Positions 27,429-38,506 of a stretch of DNA of 56,610 bases are shown in pieces (the first letter of the stretch is position 1; each line of letters opens with the position of its first letter). The stretch covers positions 529,655-586,264 of the forward strand of contig JAKVBF010000001.1 in NCBI GenBank assembly GCA_022447555.1, written 5' to 3'. The position numbers were made by a program, and so were the translations under genes. The notes beneath the pieces are model-generated. The model did not search any database and was not told the origin of the DNA. It saw only the letters and a program-made list of their open reading frames with translations. The DNA is from Mariniblastus sp. (GTDB taxonomy: Bacteria; Planctomycetota; Planctomycetia; Pirellulales; Pirellulaceae).

Positions 27429-27445
27429 CCGGCTCTCTGAGCCGG
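27429..27445. repeat. Perfect inverted repeat, 7-bp arms, in a divergent promoter region
   Basis: CCGGCTC and GAGCCGG are separated by three bases, midway between the divergent genes at 27347 and 27562. No T-run follows on either strand, so an operator is more likely than a terminator. Confidence 0.5.
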
Positions 27446-27561
27446 GTGTCGTTGGTTTCAAATAGAAATCCCAATAAATATATACCTACCGGTTTTGTGG
27501 CTATTTATGTAATGAATACAATGAAACCACCGAGCTTTACCACCCTCACACATGAGCCATT

Positions 27562-30036
27562 ATGTCCGAACCATTTGACCCTTATTTAAAGTGGCTGGGC
27601 ATTCGCGACCCCAAGCGACCACCAAACCACTATCGCTTATTAGGCGTGGATCTAGATGAATCAGACCGCGAGGTGATTAACAGTGCAGCTGACCGACGAA
27701 TGGCGTACGTCCGAACATTTCAGACGGGGGCCCATGCTGATCTGTCTCAGACCATACTGAGCGAACTGGCGATTGCTCGCCGCTGCCTGTTAGACTCACA
27801 GGCGCGCACCAACTACGATCTGCAAATGCGAGCGGAGTCTATTGAACGCCCTCCTGCTCCAACCCAGGTTAACATTGTCTCAGCCCAACCTGCCGTGATA
27901 GCGAGGCGATCCAAAAAAACAAACCGGTTCATGATCGACCTGGTGGGCTGGATTGGCGGTGGTGTCGCAGCGGTTGTTGCTGGTTATTTCATTATCCATT
28001 CCGATCTGATGAAGCCCTCAGTGGTTCGCTCCAGCCCCGCGGCTGTCCCGCCGGCCGCCAAGAGCGGCCCCGACAACCTGGTCGACTCGCCACTCTCGCC
28101 CCCTCTGGCAAACTCCAGCCTGGACCCTGATAAAGCAGCCGATACAGCGGTTGAAAGAACCCCTGCTCCATCTGCGGCCGAACCACTGGCTACACCGCCT
28201 AGCCCCACACCCGGTCCCGCAACCAGTCCCACAAATCCAACCAACCGCCCGAAAGAGATTGCGCCTTGGAATGAAAAAAATCGCTTCCCCGAAGTGCCCG
28301 ACTTCTTAGCCAAGCCAAGCAATGCAGCCGAACGAGCCTTTCATCCGGCATTGATCGGCTTGGCGATGCGACAATACGAATCGGTGAAACGATTCCTTCC
28401 CGACGTCGCGACCTCGGGAGATCCTTTATCTTCACCGATCAACGTTGTGGGTGATCTCAATCAGCTGGAAAATTTTTGGTTGGTCGTGGGTCGTTCAGCA
28501 GGGGATATTCAGGTGGGTGAAACGCTCGTTTTTCGAAACCGAGAGGTTCAAGTCAGTGGCGTATCTGACCGATCCATTGAGTTGACTTGGCCCGCCAAAT
28601 CGACTGATCCAAAATCCGCTCAAGTGAAACGGTTTAAGACTCGCCACTCATCAATGGACCGAGACTTCGCAATCGCTTTGGCTCGCCGTGATTCATCCGA
28701 CGTGGAGCCGTTAATCGAAACCTTCGCTAAGTATGATTTCTTGCATGCAAACCTGCCGACACCGCTGGAGTTGTCCGCAGGTGTCAATGGATCGTTACCG
28801 AATAATCTCGACAACACGCCCAGCCTTGAGACTGTTGCAAAAAAGCCCATCCCCGATAAAGAACTGCTGGATGAAGCTCGCAAAACCATACGCGATTTGT
28901 ACCAAGACGACCTTCAGGCGGATGATTTTTTTAACCAAGATCGCCTGGCCAGAAAATGGTTGGACGATGCGAGTGCGACGAGTGACCCAAACCTTCATTA
29001 CGCCTTGCTCGAAGAAGCCAGCCAGTTAGCCGTCGCTACAGGGAACGGCGAAGTCGTTTTTACCGCCCTCGCTGAAATGAATGATTTATATGAAATTGCG
29101 TTTTGGGATCTGTTAGTCACGCGCCTAGAATCGGCCCGCCGAAAAGCCAAAACGGACGCCCAATACGCCACAATTACCAACAGTCTGTTCGACAGCATCA
29201 ACCTCGCCGTAACCCAAGAAAAATACGATCTGGCTCTGCAGCTCTCGGGGAGGGGGTTCGCCACCGCGAAATCGATAGGCGTCGTGAATCAACAAAACAC
29301 GTTCGGCCAGTACCGTAAACAGCTCGATGAGATGCTGCAGTGGACACAACAGTCTGACGTGGCGGTCAAGCTGCTAGAGTCGGACCCCGAAAACCCCGCG
29401 GTCAATATGGCGATGGCTCAATACCTCTGTTTCGTTAAGGGTGACTGGGCGACTGGCTCGTCCTTTATGGCCAAATCCGACAACCAAGAATACGCTGCAG
29501 CCGCCGCTCAAGAGCTCTCGCTAACTGGTGACTCCCAAGAGTCAGCTCTCTCACTGGCTGACAGTTGGTATGAGCTCGGGAATCAAACCAAAGGCGCCGC
29601 GGCTCGTGCCCTGCTCCTTCACGCCCTTGGTTGGTACGAAAAAGCCAATCAAGCGGCCACCGGTATTGAGGCTCAGAAAACACGGCTACGAATACAAGAG
29701 CTGCAGCCGTTACTTGAGTTTTTTGATCCCTACCAAGACGACCCGGCCCTCGTCGAATCTACCGTGTGGCGTTTTGGGACCCCGAAGCAAGTCGTTTTTA
29801 CGAGCGCTCAATTTCGCCGCAGCCGATTCGAGTATGAATATGACGGCAAAACGCGGAGGCTAAATATTAACAAAACGGGCGACACTTATCAGGTCGAGCC
29901 GGACGCCAACACACTTGTTAGAATGCGACTGATGCGGAACGGGCAGATGGAGCTTTGGCAATACAACCGGGCAACCGGCAAACTGATTTCGACTGGACTG
30001 GGTGTTCCTGTCGAAAGATTGCCGGGCCAAAAATAA
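27562..30036 (+). CDS. Planctomycete J-like domain membrane protein with helical repeats
   Basis: 824 residues. Residues about 5-92 are a degenerate J-like domain, opening 'DPYLKWLGIRDPKRPPNHYR' and continuing 'LLGVDLDESDREVINSAADR' and 'RRCLLDSQARTNYDLQMRA'. The HPD motif needed to stimulate Hsp70 is absent. A single membrane helix lies near residues 126-147. A long proline/serine/alanine-rich linker (about 150-235) leads to a helical region up to about 715 with repeat-like units, and then a beta-rich end. I recall this N-terminus as common in planctomycete proteins of unknown role, often joined to very different C-terminal parts. The C-terminal part should be extracytoplasmic. The gene is followed by an intrinsic terminator and appears monocistronic. 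Confidence 0.85.
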   Translation: MSEPFDPYLKWLGIRDPKRPPNHYRLLGVDLDESDREVINSAADRRMAYVRTFQTGAHADLSQTILSELAIARRCLLDSQARTNYDLQMRAESIERPPAPTQVNIVSAQPAVIARRSKKTNRFMIDLVGWIGGGVAAVVAGYFIIHSDLMKPSVVRSSPAAVPPAAKSGPDNLVDSPLSPPLANSSLDPDKAADTAVERTPAPSAAEPLATPPSPTPGPATSPTNPTNRPKEIAPWNEKNRFPEVPDFLAKPSNAAERAFHPALIGLAMRQYESVKRFLPDVATSGDPLSSPINVVGDLNQLENFWLVVGRSAGDIQVGETLVFRNREVQVSGVSDRSIELTWPAKSTDPKSAQVKRFKTRHSSMDRDFAIALARRDSSDVEPLIETFAKYDFLHANLPTPLELSAGVNGSLPNNLDNTPSLETVAKKPIPDKELLDEARKTIRDLYQDDLQADDFFNQDRLARKWLDDASATSDPNLHYALLEEASQLAVATGNGEVVFTALAEMNDLYEIAFWDLLVTRLESARRKAKTDAQYATITNSLFDSINLAVTQEKYDLALQLSGRGFATAKSIGVVNQQNTFGQYRKQLDEMLQWTQQSDVAVKLLESDPENPAVNMAMAQYLCFVKGDWATGSSFMAKSDNQEYAAAAAQELSLTGDSQESALSLADSWYELGNQTKGAAARALLLHALGWYEKANQAATGIEAQKTRLRIQELQPLLEFFDPYQDDPALVESTVWRFGTPKQVVFTSAQFRRSRFEYEYDGKTRRLNINKTGDTYQVEPDANTLVRMRLMRNGQMELWQYNRATGKLISTGLGVPVERLPGQK

Positions 30037-30049
30037 GCGTTTTTCCGCT

Positions 30050-30080
30050 CGGCTCGTTTGTCGAGCCGGGCTGTTTTTAT
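30050..30080 (+). terminator. Intrinsic terminator
   Basis: A perfect seven-pair stem, CGGCTCG (30050-30056) with CGAGCCG (30062-30068), is followed by GGCTGTTTTTATTT. It lies 14 bases after the stop of the J-like gene. Confidence 0.85.
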
Positions 30081-30112
30081 TTCTCGCCTGACTTGAGGTG
30101 ATGGTCGACTCT

Positions 30113-30880
30113 TTAAAGCTGCATGATCTCCGTGCAACCGTCTCGCTTGGCTACGAACAACTGGATTGCTTCCCCAAGGGTTGAATGGTGAGTTTGGAGA
30201 GCGACTTCTGGGCTATTATTTTCTTCTGACAAATGGCACAAACAGGCCCACTGAAGGTGGGAAGGGGCGCACTCGTTCAGCAGATCTGCCGCCTCACGGT
30301 TGGATATATGCCCACCCGTACCACGAATGCGGTCTTTTAAGTGGAACGGATAGGGCCCCGTGTCCAACATCTGTTCGTCGTAGTTGCTCTCTAGGATCAC
30401 GGCATCAAGCGACCGAAGCACCTCTTTCAATCCTTCGAAAACGTGACCCAAGTCGGTGAGTATACCGACACGGTGGGTGCCGTCATCTACCACAAACGCT
30501 ACGCCATCAGCACTGTCGTGAGGCGTTGGTATCGAATGAACCTGAACGCCTTTGACCGTGCAAACATCTCCTGCACTAAAGAATCTCACCTCGCTCAAAA
30601 TCCCCAGCTTCAACCCTCGATTAACCGCCGCCAACGTTTTCTTAGTAATGTAAACGGGCATTCCAAATTTTCGCTGGAAAACCCCGATCGACCGGCTGTG
30701 GTCTGAGTGATCGTGGGTCACAAACAGGGCATCTACATCACGAATATCTTTCCGGTGCTGGTCCAATCGCTGCTGTGCTGCCCGACCGCTGATACCCGCA
30801 TCAAACAAAAGCTTGACACCCTTCGTTTCTATATAAAAACAGTTGCCGGCACTTCCTGATTGGAGGGAGATGATATCCAT
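30113..30880 (-). CDS. MBL-fold metallo-hydrolase, WalJ/YycJ type
   Basis: 255 residues. It begins 'SLQSGSAGNCFYIETKG' and 'LLFDAGISGR', then has the metal-binding 'FVTHDHSDHSRSI' (HxHxDH). Later metal ligands lie in 'SIPTPHDSADG' and 'ILTDLGHV', and 'GGHISNREAADLL' with 'LCHLSEENNSPE' near the end is the pattern of the WalJ/YycJ (and RNase Z-related) subgroup. These are cytoplasmic two-zinc phosphodiesterases; YycJ has been linked to DNA end processing and cell-wall signalling in Gram-positives, but the role in this phylum is not known. No WalRK two-component genes adjoin it. The all-important metal ligands seem complete. Confidence 0.88.
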   Translation of the reverse strand: MDIISLQSGSAGNCFYIETKGVKLLFDAGISGRAAQQRLDQHRKDIRDVDALFVTHDHSDHSRSIGVFQRKFGMPVYITKKTLAAVNRGLKLGILSEVRFFSAGDVCTVKGVQVHSIPTPHDSADGVAFVVDDGTHRVGILTDLGHVFEGLKEVLRSLDAVILESNYDEQMLDTGPYPFHLKDRIRGTGGHISNREAADLLNECAPSHLQWACLCHLSEENNSPEVALQTHHSTLGEAIQLFVAKRDGCTEIMQL

Positions 30881-31041
30881 GGCTACAGTCTATCGACTGC
30901 TCGGCTGTCACAACATCCCTCACCAAGCCAAGCCCCCCTTCTTGGTGTTTTTTGCGCCGCTCTAATTTTTACTCACAAGATAAACGAGCGAGAATTTTTT
31001 TCGAGCCGGGTGTTATCGAGAAGAAGCTTAATGAGAAAACT

Positions 31042-31710
31042 TTAGTTTTTTTCTATCGGCCAAAAATGCGCCTGACTAGCGATGATATCACCCCCGCTGT
31101 TCACGCCTACCACTTTCGCCTGTGTGGTTATCGGTGTCAGGTCTTGAATGCCAAAACCGCTCATTAACGCGTTCTGGTGCCCTAGTATAATATCGTGCTC
31201 GGTCGAGTCCGGTGTTTTTAGTCGGTACCGCTCTTGACCTTCTACCACCACCAGCTGACCTATTACGGCGGATGCCCCGCTGGCACTTTTGAACGGTGTT
31301 TCTGACAGTTGATAATTATTGAATCGCTTGGTTTTGGTCGACATGACTCGTTTCATTTGGTTCTCGTGGGCAAAGACTACTTTCACATACAGCGGTTCGG
31401 GTAGCTGAAGTGTTTTTCGGCTCCATGGCTTTTCCGTATTGGGGAGTTGAACCAACAACGACTTCCCTTGAGGCTTGAAAATGGGTTTGTGGAGTTTGAG
31501 CTGAAGCTCGGCACCTCGACCCAGCCTGACCGTTTGTTCCCCGTCGATTGTGTCTAAAACAAAGGAGTATTTCCTAACTTCGACCACCGCCCCTGAAACC
31601 GTGACGGGGCCTCCCGGGGCAGCCCGACTTTCGATCACCAGCCGCTGACCCGATGCTGTAAGGCACGGCCATCCCACGAAAAAGACCGCTAGAACAAAAA
31701 TCGTTTTCAT
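31042..31710 (-). CDS. Hypothetical secreted beta-rich protein
   Basis: About 222 residues from the ATG at 31710; the frame opens at 31749 but the signal peptide 'FVLAVFFVGWPCLTASGQ' fits the later start. The mature protein is rich in valine, lysine and short predicted strands, for example 'VSGAVVEVRKYSFVLDTIDG' and 'PLYVKVVFAHENQMKRV'. A 'SAVIGQLVVVEGQERYRLKT' segment resembles an OB-like barrel strand pair, but no named family is recognised. Located downstream of gyrB on the same strand after 190 bases, and 161 bases upstream of the WalJ-type gene. Function unknown. Confidence 0.65.
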   Translation of the reverse strand: MKTIFVLAVFFVGWPCLTASGQRLVIESRAAPGGPVTVSGAVVEVRKYSFVLDTIDGEQTVRLGRGAELQLKLHKPIFKPQGKSLLVQLPNTEKPWSRKTLQLPEPLYVKVVFAHENQMKRVMSTKTKRFNNYQLSETPFKSASGASAVIGQLVVVEGQERYRLKTPDSTEHDIILGHQNALMSGFGIQDLTPITTQAKVVGVNSGGDIIASQAHFWPIEKN

Positions 31711-31900
31711 TTCAAAACCACCCCGCAGTTTTGTTGGCGACCAGCACAAACCCTCTCCCTATCGGTAAAATCGGGTTCCGCTTGTGTTTTGGTGAGTCGC
31801 AGAGGCCCGGCTCTCATTTTCCCTACGTTCCCTTCAAGCGATGACGGAAGCGAGGGTTGTAGCGGTTGATTGCCTGCTATTTAAACGGCTTAAACAGCTG

Positions 31901-34366
<2,466 letters not shown>

Positions 34367-34369
34367 TTA

Positions 34370-34744
34370 TCAACCAATACTTCCTATGCGAAAACGCAGA
34401 TCGCGTATTTTATTATTTGGTAATTGCTTCTGGATCTGTTCTAAAATGTTTTTCTTCTTAAATGATAACTGTTGTGAAATCATTGAGTTGGCCACAAAGA
34501 TTTCAAGGGTTCCTCTTTTTAAATTCCCCAACCTCGTATGACCTGTAAACGATACACCTACTACCTGCGCCCATATTTCCGCCAGCTCATTTGATGTTTG
34601 TTCTTGAGCGATCCCCCGCCTCGCCATAATCTGACCTATAAAGCTTGAAGCTGTTTTGATTCGCCTTTTATAAATTTGACGACGCTGCACTTGATCTTGG
34701 GCGTTATCGAAATCGAGTTCGCTATAGTCTTCCGAAGGATTCAT
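34370..34744 (-). CDS. dciA: DciA-like (DUF721) helicase loader
   Basis: 124 residues. The DUF721 pattern is complete: 'IGQIMARRGIAQEQTSNELA', 'EIWAQVVGVSFTGHTRLGNL', 'GTLEIFVANSMISQQLSFKK' and 'LPNNKIRDLRFRIG'. DUF721 proteins are DciA, thought to be the ancestral bacterial factor that loads the replicative helicase DnaB; they occur in bacteria without DnaC or DnaI. It sits between dnaN and gyrB with 29- and 3-base gaps, the place that dciA takes in actinobacteria after recF. Here recF is absent. The N-terminal 25 residues are acidic and probably disordered. Cytoplasmic. Confidence 0.88.
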   Translation of the reverse strand: MNPSEDYSELDFDNAQDQVQRRQIYKRRIKTASSFIGQIMARRGIAQEQTSNELAEIWAQVVGVSFTGHTRLGNLKRGTLEIFVANSMISQQLSFKKKNILEQIQKQLPNNKIRDLRFRIGSIG

Positions 34745-34773
34745 TATTCAGCTTGACTTCCATCTCTCGTTTT

Positions 34774-35898
34774 TTATCTACGGTCTTTTGATAACGGCAT
34801 AATTACATAACCATAATTATCATCCGTCACGCAATAAGCCGCCTGTTCACCATTTTCAATATCCATCGTGAATGTCTTATCTGGTTGTAATGCCTTAAGA
34901 AAATCCGCTACATACCGATGATCTAAAGTGATGGTTAGTTCTTCTTCGTTATAAGGCACTGGCATTTCAACCCTAGATTGCCCTACTTCGGCTGTGTTAT
35001 TACTTAACACCAAAGAACCATTCCCAAAAGTAAAATCCACACCCCTACTTTCTTCATTAGAAACGATCGCTGCTTGCCTTAATGCGGAATACATCGGGCC
35101 CACTGGTATATCTATCCGGTTAGAAACTTGTCGTTTAGGTAAAACATCTCGCCATTTAGGGAATCTACCCTCCACTAAACGAGTGTAAAAAATACCATTT
35201 GGCTCTTTTAGTAATAAATCATTTGACCGCGGTGCCAATTGAACCGGAGAATCCCCTTCTGGAAGTATGCGTTCGATTAACTGCATCGCCCTTGATGGCA
35301 CGATCGTAGCCGTTCCTTCTACCTGGGGATTACCTACTTTTTTAATTACCCCTTCCATTTTCGCTAACCGACGGCCGTCGGTACCCACCGCTATCATCGT
35401 ATCGTTGCTCATCTCTAACAAAATACCGCCTAAAGCGTAACGACTGCTCTCTGCATCCGTCGCAAAAAGCGTTCTATGAATCATTTCTTTAAACACGCCT
35501 GACGCTACTTCGAAATAATCATCTTCCCCAAAATTTGCCACCTCTGGGAATTCATCTGGGTTTTGAGCGGACAACTCAAACCTACTATTATTTCCAGTAA
35601 TTAATGTTCTCTCTTGATTAGCTTCAATAACCAAGTATTCATCACTTGACTCTCTTAAGATCATACTCAAACGACCCACCGGTATGACCGAGCTTCCCTC
35701 CGACTCCACTTCTACATCGGGCACATTCAAACGAACACCAATCTCTATATCTGTAGCTGTCAAGATTGTCTCTTTATCACTGACATCGAGCTTGACGTTT
35801 TGCAGAATCACTTTTGGACTTCGAGCCGGTGCTACTGCTGAAGCAATTTGAAATGCTTTAAAAAAAGAGTCTCTTTTAATTTTGATTTTCACAGCCAC
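34774..35898 (-). CDS. dnaN: DNA polymerase III beta sliding clamp
   Basis: 374 residues, the usual length for three clamp domains. The first domain starts 'VKIKIKRDSFFKAFQIASAV' and contains 'LQNVKLDVSDKETILTATDI'. The middle has 'ESSRYALGGILLEM' and 'GTDGRRLAKMEG', and the last domain ends 'CVTDDNYGYVIMPLS', a normal C-terminus. As a dimer ring it tethers polymerase III to DNA. It is the first gene after the AT-rich region following dnaA, and is transcribed with dciA and gyrB. A lower GC content than in neighbouring housekeeping regions is visible, as in many origin regions. Confidence 0.96.
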   Translation of the reverse strand: MAVKIKIKRDSFFKAFQIASAVAPARSPKVILQNVKLDVSDKETILTATDIEIGVRLNVPDVEVESEGSSVIPVGRLSMILRESSDEYLVIEANQERTLITGNNSRFELSAQNPDEFPEVANFGEDDYFEVASGVFKEMIHRTLFATDAESSRYALGGILLEMSNDTMIAVGTDGRRLAKMEGVIKKVGNPQVEGTATIVPSRAMQLIERILPEGDSPVQLAPRSNDLLLKEPNGIFYTRLVEGRFPKWRDVLPKRQVSNRIDIPVGPMYSALRQAAIVSNEESRGVDFTFGNGSLVLSNNTAEVGQSRVEMPVPYNEEELTITLDHRYVADFLKALQPDKTFTMDIENGEQAAYCVTDDNYGYVIMPLSKDRR

Positions 35899-36160
35899 TA
35901 CCTATTAATAATGATTTGTTTTTCTTTTTAGTATCAGTAATAAAGTCTTCTAAAACACTGTTGATAAATCGATTTTTAAACCCGTAAACGGTTGTTAAGT
36001 AAGAGGTTTTGAAGAACGACTTAATATGGAAAACAAGTATATAAAGCGTCGGTAAAATGTTAATAAAATGTTTTTTTAATAGTTGAGAAATGATGATTTG
36101 ATTTTAAACGTTAATAAACGGTTATTTATCAACTCGAATAAACAGATAGTGAACACGTTT
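35899..36160. other. Probable chromosomal replication origin (oriC) between dnaA and dnaN
   Basis: This 262-base gap is far richer in A and T than its surroundings. It contains TGTTGATAA (35959-35967) and TTATCAACT (36126-36134), each close to the DnaA box TTATCCACA. Together they give an inverted pair, GTTGATAAAT and ATTTATCAAC. A direct repeat AAACGGTT(G/A)TT occurs at 35986-35996 and 36116-36126, and GTTAATAAA occurs at 36059-36067 and 36110-36118. Location beside dnaA and dnaN, AT-richness and the repeats support oriC; the number of good DnaA boxes is small. It also must contain the dnaN promoter. Confidence 0.65.
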
Positions 36161-37240
36161 TCAAATATTTACAGCGAGCAATTCATTAAGCTGGGATTCT
36201 AATTTAATAGTCTTAATTCGAATAACGTTTTCATTTTTATGGTCGGTGATAATGTCTAGTATTTTTTTATGGGCATGCATGATAGTCGAATGATCGCGAC
36301 CGCTATAAAGGGAGCCTATTTTAGTAAAACTAAGCTTTAATAGGGATCGCTGTAAATAAATAGCGATAGACCTAGCCATCGCCGTGGTTTGTTTTCTAGA
36401 TGAACCTTTTAGATCGGCAACAGATAATTTGAACTCTTTAGCTACTGTTTGGATAATTAATTCAGCAAACCGATCTTGGTCACCGGAATGTAGTTGGTCG
36501 AAATACTCAGCCAGTTCAGCTAGAGAAATAGTATTTCGTGAAGAAGATTGATTAGACGATCGGAATTGAATAAAGAATTGATTTATTTTAGGGACAGTGA
36601 CGGGAAGTCTTTTCACTAAAAAATCAACTGATTTATCGTCGAGGGTCGCTTCGTGAAAGTCTGATAATTTTTCAATAATGATCTTGCGGGCGGTTGGGCC
36701 TGGCGGATGAACACTAATGCTTAACCCATTTAATAACCGGGAAGCGAGTTGAGGAATTAAACCGTCTATATTGTGAACAGGCAGGTTGGCGGTCGCTATA
36801 ATAGGGATATTTTTTAAAACCAACTGATCAATTAAATAAACGAGTTCTTGTTGAGCAGAAGGAAATCGAGAGAGTTGATGTAGGTCATCTAAGACCAGCA
36901 CAGAAGCCTTTTCGTATTTAAGTCGAAATTCTCGCGTGGAGTCAGTATCAACGGCCGATTTAAACAACCTGGAAAACTCAATCGATGTTTGATAGATGGG
37001 TTTTGCGGAAGGGGTTGGTTCGCTTTGCGCGACAACGGAATAGGCTAATTCGGTCTTCCCGGTTCCGGTTGGACCAAACAACACTACAGGCCAGTCGCTA
37101 GAACGCATGGTTTCGGACTTGGTCAAATAACGCAGGGCTTCATTGGCTTCGTCGCCGACAAATTCCGAAAGGGCCCCAAAAGCGCAATTAGGACGCAAGA
37201 AAGGGATAAAAAAAGCCGAATTGGATTGTACGAACACCAT
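36161..37240 (-). CDS. dnaA: Replication initiator DnaA, short form without domains I-II
   Basis: 359 residues against about 440-470 in typical DnaA. The protein starts almost at domain III. The Walker A 'GPTGTGKT' is at residues 56-63 and Walker B 'VLVLDDLH' at 114-121; 'IPQLASRLLNGLSI' holds the arginine-finger region. The C-terminal domain IV has 'KQTTAMARSIAIYLQRSLL' and 'GSLYSGRDHSTIMHAHKK', the DnaA signature binding the DnaA box. A TAG lies directly before the ATG in the same frame, and the 108 bases to the next gene leave no space for a missing N-terminus. Domain I, which self-associates and recruits helicase in E. coli, is thus absent. An ATP-dependent initiator is still expected. 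The N-terminal 25 residues are hydrophobic and unusual. Confidence 0.93.
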   Translation of the reverse strand: MVFVQSNSAFFIPFLRPNCAFGALSEFVGDEANEALRYLTKSETMRSSDWPVVLFGPTGTGKTELAYSVVAQSEPTPSAKPIYQTSIEFSRLFKSAVDTDSTREFRLKYEKASVLVLDDLHQLSRFPSAQQELVYLIDQLVLKNIPIIATANLPVHNIDGLIPQLASRLLNGLSISVHPPGPTARKIIIEKLSDFHEATLDDKSVDFLVKRLPVTVPKINQFFIQFRSSNQSSSRNTISLAELAEYFDQLHSGDQDRFAELIIQTVAKEFKLSVADLKGSSRKQTTAMARSIAIYLQRSLLKLSFTKIGSLYSGRDHSTIMHAHKKILDIITDHKNENVIRIKTIKLESQLNELLAVNI

Positions 37241-37348
37241 CTAATCATTCGCCAGAACGGGGCGCAGAGCAGCCACAGAATCAATTCAAAGATTGTAGCA
37301 TTTTTACAGACCATTAACGACCATTGTGAGGCTAAAACCATGCCTTTT

Positions 37349-38506
37349 TTAGCCTCGCAAGTCGTTGTATATACGAGCGATACGGTCGGCCGCCAGATTA
37401 ATTTCTTGAAGGGAGGATTGGTGACTCAAGCTCAGCCGAATCGAGCCTTCAGTCGTGTCGCGATCCAGGCCCATCGCCAACAGGACGGGCGAGGGATCGC
37501 TTGACCCACTGGCGCAAGCTGAGCCGGTGGAAATCGCCAAACCTTGAATGTCAGCGGCCATAAGAAACGCCTGTCGGTCGATGCCAGGAAAAGAGACATT
37601 AAGACAGTGGGGCGTGCGATAAACGCCGGAACCGATTACACGGACGTGGTCGCAGTCGTTGAGAATTCGCGACTCAAGGTGATCCCTTAGTTCTCGCATG
37701 CTCTGCAAACGAAACTCAGCTTCTTCGTGAAACAACTCTAAAGCCCGATGCAGGCCGGTAACCAAGGCTATATCCTCAGTGCCGGGTCGAATGCCTTGCT
37801 GTTGGAACCCTCCGAAAACAATAGGGTCGGGTGTGACAGAGTGTCGCAACAACAAGGCGCCAATGCCGCGAGGTCCATGAAATTTATGAGCGGTTAAGGT
37901 CATCGCGTCGACGTGTAAATCAGCAAAGTTAACCGGAATTTTAGCTACGGCTTGCACAGCGTCGGTATGCATGAGAATCGATTTTTCATGACACAGCTCG
38001 GCTATCTGGCGGACAGGCTGAACCACACCAGTTTCATTATTGGCCATCATCACACTAACAAGCCGTACCGGTGACTCTAAAAGACAACGAAGCTGGTCCA
38101 ACTTGACCACACCGTCTTGGTCGACAGGAATCTGTGTTACGGTCGCGCCTTGTCGCCGTAAATGATCCCCAGCCCCTATGACACTAGGGTGCTCTACCGC
38201 AGAAACCAAAAGCTGGCCCAAAGGCGAATCTGTCGGTTCGGGCCTAAGGCCTAGCACAGCCAAGTTGTTCCCTTCCGTCCCACCACTGGTAAACACCAAA
38301 CGATCAGCTTGCATGCCAGCGCTTTGGCCGCCTAACATGTTAATGATGTCAGATCGAAGCCGCTCTAGCTGTTTTCGGGCAGCCTGACCCGGCCGGTGTT
38401 GACTGGCAGGGTTTACGTAACCTTGGGAGTAACACTTAACCATCGCTTCAGTAACTCGAGGATCGATGGGGGTGGTCGAGTTGTGGTCGAGATAAACTTG
38501 TTGCAT
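37349..38506 (-). CDS. Cysteine desulfurase (NifS/IscS family)
   Basis: 385 residues. It opens 'VYLDHNSTTPIDPRVTEAM', continues 'FTSGGTEGNNLAVLG', and has the PLP lysine in 'LTAHKFHGPRGIGALLLR' near residue 210. The active-site cysteine lies in 'STGSACASGSSDPSPVL' near residue 335. The enzyme removes sulfur from cysteine as an enzyme persulfide for Fe-S clusters, thiolated tRNA or other acceptors. No iscU, iscA or mnmA adjoins it. It is upstream of dnaA on the same strand with 108 bases between, and divergent from scpB. A possible role in selenium release for the putative selenoprotein is only speculation. Confidence 0.93.
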   Translation of the reverse strand: MQQVYLDHNSTTPIDPRVTEAMVKCYSQGYVNPASQHRPGQAARKQLERLRSDIINMLGGQSAGMQADRLVFTSGGTEGNNLAVLGLRPEPTDSPLGQLLVSAVEHPSVIGAGDHLRRQGATVTQIPVDQDGVVKLDQLRCLLESPVRLVSVMMANNETGVVQPVRQIAELCHEKSILMHTDAVQAVAKIPVNFADLHVDAMTLTAHKFHGPRGIGALLLRHSVTPDPIVFGGFQQQGIRPGTEDIALVTGLHRALELFHEEAEFRLQSMRELRDHLESRILNDCDHVRVIGSGVYRTPHCLNVSFPGIDRQAFLMAADIQGLAISTGSACASGSSDPSPVLLAMGLDRDTTEGSIRLSLSHQSSLQEINLAADRIARIYNDLRG

